In this document: in pieces, positions 14,550 to 20,943 of the stretch | Position numbering within the stretch: position 1 is the stretch's first letter | Layout of the letters: each line of letters begins with the position of its first letter | Source of the DNA: CBDUXT01 sp965371245 | Lineage (GTDB): Bacteria; Planctomycetota; Phycisphaerae; UBA1845 | NCBI GenBank assembly: GCA_965371245.1 | Contig: CBDUXT010000095.1 | Location: 1-20,943 of the forward strand | Reading direction: 5' to 3' | DNA: 20,943 nt | Translations under genes and position numbers: made by a program | The notes under the pieces: generated by a model | Database searches by the model: none | What the model saw: the letters and a program-made list of their open reading frames with translations, nothing else | What the model was told of the DNA's origin: nothing

Positions 14550-17500
14550 CTACCGAAAATCCCTCGACACGCTGCCCAGCTCGGTCAGGCTCTTGGACAG
14601 GTCCTCCAATCGCGCGGTCTGGAGATGGACGACCTCGCCTTGTCGCTCGACGCGGCCCTCGGCCAACAGCGCCACCGCGCCGCGGGCCGTGCGGCGGAAC
14701 CGTTCGTAGATGCTCGGGCGGATGATCAGGTTCGCAACCCCCGTCTCGTCTTCCAGCGTGCAAAAAACGATGCCCGCGGCCGTGCTCGGTCGCTGGCGCA
14801 CCAACACCAACCCGCCGACGCGCATCCACTGCCCCTTTCGGGCGTGTTTCAACACCTGTGCCGTCTGAACGCGCAGACGGGTCAGGTCGCGGCGGATCAG
14901 CGAGATCGGGTGGGCGTTTAACGACAAACCCATCGTGTCGTAGTCGGCCAGGACGACATCGGCGAGCGACGCCTTCGGCAGACGGGCCGTCGGCTCGTCG
15001 GGTTCCTGACCGACAAACATCGGCGGATCCACCCCGAGGGCGAGCACCTGCCAGAGGGCCTGACGACGGTCCAAGCCCAGCGAGCGCATCGCATCGGCCG
15101 CTGCCAGCCGAGCGAGCGTGGCCCGCGACATGCCGGATCGATGCGCCAGGTCGGCCACGGACGTAAACGGTCGGTCTCGCCGGGCGCGCTGAATCCCTTC
15201 CACCTTGGCCTGTGAAATACCCTTCACCAGTCGCATGCCAAGGCGAACGGCCGGACCATCGATGCCCCACAACGACGGGTCGTTGGAGAAAACGCCCAGC
15301 CTGCGGGGTGTTGGCCTCGTGGCACTGAGGGCGCATTTGAACGGTTCTTTTTTTTCCGAGCCGCGACCGTAAGGGAGTGGTTGTTCGCGGCGGGACCGAC
15401 GCTGGTAGCTCCGCTCCCTCACGGTCGCGGCTCGGTTCGACGCAACCTTCCTCAAGTGCGTACGGGGATGTCCGTTGGCTCGGTTGCCCTCGCCGGTTCG
15501 CGATGGCTGAAGCCCGTGGTTCGGTCCATCCGCATGCCGCGGCGCAGGGGATGGCGAACGATCCGTCAATCGACAGTCATATCCGCTGTGGTTGACGTCA
15601 ACAGGCAAGACCCGGACGCCGTGCTCTCGGGCATCACGCACGAGCTGCGCCGGCTGATAGAACCCCATCGGAAGCGAGTTGAGAATCGCCGCGCAGAAAC
15701 CGGCCGGGTGATACCGCTTCAGCCAAGCCGACACGTACACCAACAGCGCGAACGAGGCCGCGTGGCTTTCCGGGAAGCCGTATTCGCCGAACCCGCATAT
15801 CTGCTTGTAGCAACGCTCGGCGAACTCCTCCGACAGACCGTTGGCCTTCATGCCCTCGATCAGCCTCGTGTTGAAATGAGCGATGTCGCCGTTGCGCCGC
15901 CAGGCGCCCATCGCGCGGCGGAGCTGGTCGGCCTCGCCGGGCGTAAACCCGGCGGCCACGACCGCAAGCCGCATCGCCTGCTCTTGGAAGAGCGGCACGC
16001 CGAGCGTCCGCTTCAAGACGCCCTTGATCGCGTCGCTGGGATAGGTAACGGGCTCCTCGCCGGCGCGGCGGCGCAGGTACGGGTGGACCATGCCCCCTTG
16101 AATCGGGCCGGGGCGGACGATGGCCACCTCGATGACCAGGTCGTAAAACGTGCGGGGCTTGAGCCGCGGAAGCATGCTCATCTGCGCGCGGCTCTCGATC
16201 TGAAACACGCCCACCGTGTCGGCGTGACAGACCATGTCGTAGACGATCGGGTCTTCGGGCGGGACCTCGTGAAGCGCCGCCGGATAAGCAACGCCGGCCG
16301 GGATTGGTGACTCGCTTCGCTTGGCCGCGCTTGCATGGTCGGCGATCAGGCCGAAACATTTGTGAATCGCCGTCAGCATCCCCAGCGCCAGACAGTCGAT
16401 CTTCAGGATACCCAGGGCATCGATGTCGTCCTTGTCCCATTCGATGAACGTGCGGTTTTCCATGGCCCCGTTCTCGATGGGCACCATCTCGCACAGCGGG
16501 CCCCGTGTGATGACGAACCCACCGACGTGCTGCGAAAGATGGCGCGGGAAGCCGACGATCCGGCGGATCAGCTTGCGCAACATGCGCAGCGTTCGATCGC
16601 CGGGGTCGAACCCGACCTCGCGCACGAAGTCCGCCGGCAGGGCGTCGTGATCCCACCACTCGTGTTTTTTGGCGAGTGCCCCGATGCGATCGAGCGACAA
16701 ACCGAGCACTTTGCCCACGTCACGAATGGCCGATCGCGGTCGATAGGTAATCACTTCCGCGACGATGCCGGCGTGCTCTCGGCCGTATTTGTTGTAGATG
16801 TACTGGAACACCTCCTCGCGGCGTTCGTGCTCAAAATCCACGTCGATGTCGGGCGGTTCGTTTCGTTCGGCGCTGACGAAGCGTTCGAAGAGCAACTCGG
16901 CACGGTCGGGATCGACGCTGGTGATGCCCAGGCAATAGCAGACCGCCGAGTTGGCCGCACTGCCACGCCCTTGACACAATATATCACACGACCGGGCAAA
17001 CCGGACAATGTCCCAGACGGTCAGGAAATAGGGCTCGTACGCCAGCTCGTGAATCAGCTTCAGCTCGTAGTCGATCAGCCGGCGAACTTTTTCCGGTAGT
17101 CCCTCGGGGTACCGCTCGCGCGCACCCGCCCACGTCAGCGCCGCCAGATACTCAGTCGGCGACCTGTCCGGCGGACAGAGCGCCTCGGGGTATTCATACC
17201 GCAGTTCATCGAGGCTGAAGTGACAGCGATCGGCGATCTCCATCGTGCGCGCCATCGCCTGGGGATATTCCAAAAACAGCCGCTGCATGTCATCGATGGG
17301 TTTCAGATGGCGCTCGGCGTTGGCGAACAGCTTTCGACCCGCCTCTTCAAGGGTGTAGTGCTCGCGAATGCAGGTCAACACGTCCTGAAGAAAGCGGCTT
17401 TCCCGCTGGTGGTAGTACACGTCGTTGGTGGCGATCATCGGGACACCGCCGGAACGGGCAAGGGCGTCCATCTTGGCCAGGCGCCGCTCATCATCCGCGC

Positions 17501-18146
17501 CGCCGTGTACGCTGGCCGCCAGATACAAACGATCGCCGAACATGTCGCGGTATACGCCGAGCCAATCAGTCGGCGACGGGTTCGAGACACGAAGACCGCC
17601 GGACGCTGTGTTATGCGGCGGCGAAATCTTTCCGTTGGGTTGGCACGCAAAAACAGGAGCGGCTTCAAGGATCGCGGCGCCGGCCACGGTCGCCATGAGA
17701 CCCTCGTTTCGTTCGGCGATGTCGGCGAGCGTCACCGCGCAGTGGCCTTTCTTTTCGCGCAGCCGGCCCTGGGTGATGATTCGGCAGAGCCGACCGTAGG
17801 CGCCGCGATCCGTGGCATAGAGTGTCACCGGCGGTGCATCGACCGGCGTCATCTCGGCCCCGACGATGAGCTTCAACTCGCACGCCTTGGCCGCACAGTG
17901 CATCCGAACGACGCCCGCAAGCGTGTTGCGATCGGTCACGGCCAGCGCCGCATACCCCAGGCTCGCGGCCGTCTTCGCGAGTTCCTCCGGATGAGACGCG
18001 CCGCGGAGAAACGAAAAATTGCTCTTGCAACAAAGCTCGGCGTATCGCGGCCGGCGCGCCCCGTGCCGCCCCATGGCACCGGATGCTTCGACCGGGGTCA
18101 TCTTGCTGGGATGATCTCTCTTGCGATAGTTGGGCTTGGCGGGCAT
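14550..18146 (-). CDS. dnaE2: Error-prone DNA polymerase III alpha-type (DnaE2/ImuC)
   Basis: 1198 residues from ATG 18146, one base after the imuB stop. DnaE2 proteins usually have ~1030-1100. It copies across damaged DNA together with ImuA and ImuB, causing mutations. N-terminal PHP domain (about 35-250): YAELCCKSNFSFLRGASHPE and LAVTDRN. The C-family core has GRGSAANSAVCYCLG (393-407), the catalytic PDIDVDFEH (Asp435, Asp437) and LKIDCLALGM (Asp584), so it is catalytically complete. Tandem HhH motifs and an OB fold (WMRVGGLVLVRQRPSTAAGI) follow near the C-terminus. Unusual: between NHSGYDC (~852-858) and GPAVRLGMRLVKG (~964-976) lie ~100 extra, Arg/Ser/Pro-rich residues that include a translated palindromic repeat. 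A smaller extra segment seems present at ~168-194. The N-terminal extension upstream of 18146 lies within imuB and is rejected. Confidence 0.93.
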   Translation of the reverse strand: MPAKPNYRKRDHPSKMTPVEASGAMGRHGARRPRYAELCCKSNFSFLRGASHPEELAKTAASLGYAALAVTDRNTLAGVVRMHCAAKACELKLIVGAEMTPVDAPPVTLYATDRGAYGRLCRIITQGRLREKKGHCAVTLADIAERNEGLMATVAGAAILEAAPVFACQPNGKISPPHNTASGGLRVSNPSPTDWLGVYRDMFGDRLYLAASVHGGADDERRLAKMDALARSGGVPMIATNDVYYHQRESRFLQDVLTCIREHYTLEEAGRKLFANAERHLKPIDDMQRLFLEYPQAMARTMEIADRCHFSLDELRYEYPEALCPPDRSPTEYLAALTWAGARERYPEGLPEKVRRLIDYELKLIHELAYEPYFLTVWDIVRFARSCDILCQGRGSAANSAVCYCLGITSVDPDRAELLFERFVSAERNEPPDIDVDFEHERREEVFQYIYNKYGREHAGIVAEVITYRPRSAIRDVGKVLGLSLDRIGALAKKHEWWDHDALPADFVREVGFDPGDRTLRMLRKLIRRIVGFPRHLSQHVGGFVITRGPLCEMVPIENGAMENRTFIEWDKDDIDALGILKIDCLALGMLTAIHKCFGLIADHASAAKRSESPIPAGVAYPAALHEVPPEDPIVYDMVCHADTVGVFQIESRAQMSMLPRLKPRTFYDLVIEVAIVRPGPIQGGMVHPYLRRRAGEEPVTYPSDAIKGVLKRTLGVPLFQEQAMRLAVVAAGFTPGEADQLRRAMGAWRRNGDIAHFNTRLIEGMKANGLSEEFAERCYKQICGFGEYGFPESHAASFALLVYVSAWLKRYHPAGFCAAILNSLPMGFYQPAQLVRDAREHGVRVLPVDVNHSGYDCRLTDRSPSPAPRHADGPNHGLQPSRTGEGNRANGHPRTHLRKVASNRAATVRERSYQRRSRREQPLPYGRGSEKKEPFKCALSATRPTPRRLGVFSNDPSLWGIDGPAVRLGMRLVKGISQAKVEGIQRARRDRPFTSVADLAHRSGMSRATLARLAAADAMRSLGLDRRQALWQVLALGVDPPMFVGQEPDEPTARLPKASLADVVLADYDTMGLSLNAHPISLIRRDLTRLRVQTAQVLKHARKGQWMRVGGLVLVRQRPSTAAGIVFCTLEDETGVANLIIRPSIYERFRRTARGAVALLAEGRVERQGEVVHLQTARLEDLSKSLTELGSVSRDFR
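15356..15435. repeat. 80-bp palindromic repeat inserted in-frame in dnaE2
   Basis: Arms at 15356-15380 (CCGAGCCGCGACCGT...GAGTGG) and 15411-15435 (CCGCTCCC...GCGGCTCGG) are inverted copies, 23 of 25 matching, loop 30 bases. Translated on the minus strand it supplies about residues 904-931, including REQPLPYGRGSEKK. The surrounding extra DNA, about 15261-15566, has no counterpart in ordinary DnaE2. The reading frame is kept throughout. It behaves like the Rickettsia palindromic elements that insert within genes without breaking them. Confidence 0.75.
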
Positions 18147-18147
18147 C

Positions 18148-19719
18148 TCAGTCGAACCACCCGTGCAAAAACCATCGATCCGCGTCGCGATCTCGAAAGA
18201 GCCAACATCGCCGACCACCGTCCGTGGTGACGCGGTAATAGTCGCGCCGCAGATGCGGCCCCCGCCACCAACCGGTCTCGATTCGCTCCGGACCGACACT
18301 TTTCGCCACGGCGTGCCGGTCTCCACGCAAGCAAAAGACGATGGGCGGGCCTTCCGGCACGATCGCGGTCGCGGCGATCTCCACCGGGCTGGGCAACAAC
18401 CGTAACGGTCGAGGACCGGGCGGCGCCGTGTCGTCCGGCGGGTTCAGTCCGCACGAGCCTGCGGCCGTCGCCGCGCCGGATCGCCGCTTGGCGACCTGGC
18501 CGCGCCCCGGCGGAACATAGCGAAACGCCCGCTCGGGCTGATGTTCGCTGACAAGCTCCGGGCGAACGACCCGCTGTGACCCCAGCCGAACCGTCAGGCG
18601 ATCGACCAGATCACCGAGCTGTCGCGCGTCGCCGGCATCGGTGGCGAACAACCCGTCCTGCCAGCCGTCGAGCTTTTCGATCTCAGAGGTCCACAGGCAC
18701 AGCGAGTCGGCCGGGGCGGGCAAACGAAGCCCGTCGAGCAGCACGACCAGAAGTTTGTAGAGGTGCGTAGCCGACCGCGTGGGCTGTGAAAGACTCACCG
18801 GCAGGGTGACGGCTTTCGTCTCGCGGCCATGTTCGCCTTCGACATCCGGGCAGTAAAAAGTGACAAACATCTGACGCACACCGGCCACCCGTCGCGCAAG
18901 ATCATCGCAGAACCGCTCCAGCACCTGCCGGATGCCTTCCTGCAGGGTGTCCATGCGCGTCGTGGGCGCTCCGAAGTGGCACCGGCTTGTCATCGTCGGC
19001 TTGGGGCGATGGGGCGTGAGAACCTCGGGCGTCTCGCCCAGTGCCTGATCGATGCGCGTCAACAGCGCCTCGCCGAACCGTGAGGCCAGCGAAGCACGTG
19101 GCAAGTGCCACAACGATGCCACCGTCTCCACGCCCACCAAAGCGAGTGACTTCGCACACGCGGCGTCGATCCGCAGCGACCACACCGGCAACGGCGCCAG
19201 ATCAGGTGCCGCCTGACCGACCTGGGAAACAAAGGCCGGCTCCGGGTGAGCATGAGCCAGCGCCCAGGCGGCACCCGGCGTGTCGGCCACCGAACCGCGA
19301 ACGGTGAACCCCTCGGCGGTCATGTCATCGATGGCACAACGAAGCAGGTGCTCTTCGCTGCTGAAAAGAGGCATACAGCCGGTGATGTCCAGAATCAGCG
19401 TGTCGTCCCCCTCGATGTGAACAAGGGGCGACCAGCAGCCGGCCCGAACGGCCAGCGATTCCAGCAGGCGGCGATCGGCCGATGGATCATCATCGAAGGT
19501 GACCAGATCCGGAACCATGGACTTGGCGTCGGCCAGCGTCTGCCCCGGACGAATCCGAAGACCCATGGCCGCTCGATCGACGCGGACGATGCGCAGAAGG
19601 TTGGCATGCGGCGTCGTGGTGGCGACGGGCGCGCCCTTGGCGGCGCCCGACGCATCAGGCGCGTTTCGCAAGCGGTCGGTTGACAGGAACGGAAAGTGAA
19701 GACACAGCGCCCGTCTCAT
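18148..19719 (-). CDS. imuB: ImuB, catalytically inactive Y-family polymerase-like protein
   Basis: 523 residues from ATG 19719, which begins the conserved MRRALCLHFPFLSTDRL. An earlier in-frame start would add 56 residues from the end of imuA in another frame. ImuB is the adaptor that brings DnaE2 to the beta clamp. The Y-family plan is visible: palm, LILDITGCMPLFSSEEHLLR, then FTVRGSVADTPGAAWALAHA, LPVWSLRIDAACAKSLALVG and the little-finger part. The first palm motif reads LHFPFLSTDRL where active polymerases have DxD, so the metal site is lost, as usual in ImuB. The end RDRDADRWFLHGWFD is the typical ImuB C-terminus. The 5' end overlaps imuA by 65 bases and the stop is one base from dnaE2, a tight operon. 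Confidence 0.92.
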   Translation of the reverse strand: MRRALCLHFPFLSTDRLRNAPDASGAAKGAPVATTTPHANLLRIVRVDRAAMGLRIRPGQTLADAKSMVPDLVTFDDDPSADRRLLESLAVRAGCWSPLVHIEGDDTLILDITGCMPLFSSEEHLLRCAIDDMTAEGFTVRGSVADTPGAAWALAHAHPEPAFVSQVGQAAPDLAPLPVWSLRIDAACAKSLALVGVETVASLWHLPRASLASRFGEALLTRIDQALGETPEVLTPHRPKPTMTSRCHFGAPTTRMDTLQEGIRQVLERFCDDLARRVAGVRQMFVTFYCPDVEGEHGRETKAVTLPVSLSQPTRSATHLYKLLVVLLDGLRLPAPADSLCLWTSEIEKLDGWQDGLFATDAGDARQLGDLVDRLTVRLGSQRVVRPELVSEHQPERAFRYVPPGRGQVAKRRSGAATAAGSCGLNPPDDTAPPGPRPLRLLPSPVEIAATAIVPEGPPIVFCLRGDRHAVAKSVGPERIETGWWRGPHLRRDYYRVTTDGGRRCWLFRDRDADRWFLHGWFD

Positions 19720-20476
19720 GATGCAGATCCACAAGAAACGACTCGACGGGCATCCCTTCCCGAACTTTGAGCAACGTAATCCGACACAAATGAGCATGAG
19801 ACGGCAGCCGGGACCGCCCGACCGGCCGGGGCGATCGCGGGTCCGTGCCAACGCCCACCCCTTCCACCAACATCTGCACGGCCGCAAAGCTTTTCTCTCG
19901 CCGATGAGATGGTCGCAGGACCAACCCCACGCAGCCGCTGCTCTTGGCCGCCAGTTGCAGACGACGTGAGTTTCGCTCGTCGAGCCGGCTCAGCGGAGCG
20001 ATCACCGCGACCACGGCCGGGCAGCGCAGCGACTGTTCCGTCGCCCAGAAGGCCTCCTTCTCACACGATGGGCGAACGACCAGGAGGCGATCCAGCGCGA
20101 TCCCGTGCCGCGGGGCGGCCGGCGGGTAGAAATCACCTCGCCCATCGACGATCACGATGCATCCGGCGCGTTGCTCGACGGCGCCCGTGGCGCGTTGCTC
20201 GAAAGCGCCCGACCCGCAGCGCCCGGCGATGCGGACCGCCAGTGCCATCTCTCCGGCACCCATACCGGCCGAACAGATATCGACGATCGCCCCGCAAGGA
20301 AGACCGCCGTGCGGCAACACGGCATCCAGCGGCACAAGCCCCGTGGGTACAAACCGCCGGGTCCACCCCGCCTGCCGGGCGCAACGCCGACGATAGCCCT
20401 CCAGCTTCTTTCGAAGATCGGCCACCACCTCGACCGCAACATCGTCGAGCCGTCCACCATCCGTCAGCTTGGCCAT
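19655..20476 (-). CDS. imuA: ImuA, RecA-fold mutasome accessory protein
   Basis: 273 residues from ATG 20476 (MAKLTDGGRLDDVAVEVVAD). Another in-frame ATG at 20587 adds 37 basic residues; neither has a strong ribosome site. RFVPTGLVPLDAVLPHGGLP, then GAIVDICSAGMGAGEMALAV, is the RecA/SulA-like start of ImuA, where a G-rich loop replaces a normal Walker A (no GKT). CIVIVDGRGDFYPPAA, LLVVRPSCEKEAFWATEQSL and VVAVIAPLSRLDERNSRRLQ match the middle part. The C-terminus overlaps imuB by 65 bases. ImuA binds ImuB and RecA in studied bacteria. A minus-strand TATGTT (20591-20586) with TTGCAT (20614-20609) 17 bases upstream could be the promoter and would favour the 20476 start. I found no classical LexA box. 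Confidence 0.88.
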   Translation of the reverse strand: MAKLTDGGRLDDVAVEVVADLRKKLEGYRRRCARQAGWTRRFVPTGLVPLDAVLPHGGLPCGAIVDICSAGMGAGEMALAVRIAGRCGSGAFEQRATGAVEQRAGCIVIVDGRGDFYPPAAPRHGIALDRLLVVRPSCEKEAFWATEQSLRCPAVVAVIAPLSRLDERNSRRLQLAAKSSGCVGLVLRPSHRREKSFAAVQMLVEGVGVGTDPRSPRPVGRSRLPSHAHLCRITLLKVREGMPVESFLVDLHHETGAVSSLSVPVNRPLAKRA

Positions 20477-20676
20477 CAGATCGATTCCGTACGGGCGGGC
20501 GATACCCAAACCCCCGGCGCGTACGCCGAAAGGCCACCGCACCCTGAAGGCACGCCTTGCCCGACGGCGCGCATCGCCTATACCTAACATATACCAAACT
20601 TTCGGCGGATGCAAGCCCCGGGTCGAGGATTTTTGAGCGGTTTCGGGCTAGGACCAGAGTCACAACGTTCCGTCAT

Positions 20677-20709
20677 CCCGCGCGATGTCTCGCTACGCCA
20701 TCGCGCGGG
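20677..20709. repeat. Perfect 11-bp inverted repeat
   Basis: CCCGCGCGATG (20677-20687) and CATCGCGCGGG (20699-20709) are perfectly complementary, loop 11 bases. It lies about 200 bases upstream of imuA in a stretch (20615-20943) where I see no gene. Confidence 0.6.
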
Positions 20710-20725
20710 CATGAGGCGCAGCGGG

Positions 20726-20886
20726 TGCCCCATCCTTGCGACGCAAGGGTGGGGGACGGACGGCGGGTATCGATTGACGATGCCGGACCCGTGGGCAAGC
20801 GAATTGGAGCACGACGTCGAACGGTGGACGTTGGACTTCCGATCGTCCGTCCCCCACCCTTCGCGAAAAGCGAAGGATGGGGCACC
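20726..20886. repeat. 161-bp element with ~35-bp inverted ends, each end itself a hairpin
   Basis: The left end (20726-20760) contains CCCCATCCTTGC (20728-20739)/GCAAGGGTGGGG (20743-20754). The right end (20848-20886) contains CCCCACCCTTCGC (20852-20864)/GCGAAGGATGGGG (20870-20882). Each stem has one mismatch. The two ends are also inverted copies of one another: GTGCCCCATCCTT...GTGGGGGACGGA against TCCGTCCCCCAC...AAGGATGGGGCAC. The 85-base centre has no open frame of note. It has the same plan as 10985-11070. Confidence 0.65.
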
Positions 20887-20907
20887 CGGCGAAGGATGGG
20901 GCACCCG
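20870..20907. repeat. Exact 19-bp tandem duplication at the element's right end
   Basis: GCGAAGGATGGGGCACCCG occurs at 20870-20888 and again, without gap, at 20889-20907. The first copy is the right stem of the palindromic element, so the duplication extends past its end. It looks like slippage or a second, truncated insertion. Confidence 0.8.
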
Positions 20908-20943
20908 CACCCGACACTCTGGACCCTGAGCCGCGCTCTTTTT

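Noticed and set aside
15381..16310. 309-residue plus-strand open frame
   Set aside because: Antisense to dnaE2 and its repeat insert; no recognisable protein.
17220..18230. 336-residue plus-strand open frame
   Set aside because: It lies opposite the PHP domain of dnaE2, has no family-like motifs and the odd composition of an antisense frame in GC-rich DNA.
20477..20676. LexA box for SOS control of imuA
   Set aside because: Neither the proteobacterial CTG-N10-CAG with proper context nor the Gram-positive GAAC-N4-GTTC pattern was found; the cassette may use an unknown LexA motif.

Overview
The window reads as a high-GC Gram-negative-type chromosome. The most likely source is a planctomycete-like bacterium (Planctomycetota, perhaps Phycisphaerae). 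This is inferred from the ECF sigma factor with a small DUF6768-like membrane partner, the many long palindromic repeats between and inside genes, heptose (LPS/envelope) genes, and an imuA-imuB-dnaE2 mutasome. No rRNA, tRNA, CRISPR array or complete insertion sequence was seen.

Layout. (1) 1-820: gene wreckage. It holds an HNH endonuclease pseudogene with an in-frame TAG, then the last ~105 codons of an IS66-type transposase. (2) 1110-2050 (+): ECF sigma factor overlapping a small two-helix membrane protein. (3) 2448-2981 (+): secreted thioredoxin-fold protein with a CPFC site. (4) 3068-9853, all on the minus strand: a ParA-like ATPase with a long proline-rich tail, a VanZ-like membrane protein, an OmpR-type response regulator overlapping its histidine kinase, HldE and GmhA. 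The first two follow a good sigma70-like promoter. The last two make the heptose nucleotide precursor. (5) 10361-11632 (+): a cytochrome P460-type lipoprotein with a CSACH haem site, then an AhpD/carboxymuconolactone-decarboxylase-fold protein. Its second redox Cys codon is an in-frame TGA, followed at the E. coli fdhF spacing by a hairpin with a GGUCU-containing loop. I read it as a selenoprotein with a CxxU site. (6) 11748-14348 (-): a large zinc-hook ABC/SMC-like ATPase of the RloC/PrrC kind, apparently lower in GC than its neighbours; probably a transferred defence gene. (7) 14550-20476 (-): imuA-imuB-dnaE2, the damage-inducible mutagenic translesion cassette. dnaE2 carries a ~100-codon in-frame insert containing an 80-bp palindromic repeat. 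(8) 20615-20943: non-coding, dense in inverted repeats.

The strongest candidates for something new are the selenocysteine AhpD-like protein (11102-11632), the palindromic element translated inside dnaE2 (15356-15435), the lone zinc-hook ATPase, and the families of composite palindromes (notably 10113-10217, 10985-11070 and 20726-20886), two of which share one architecture.
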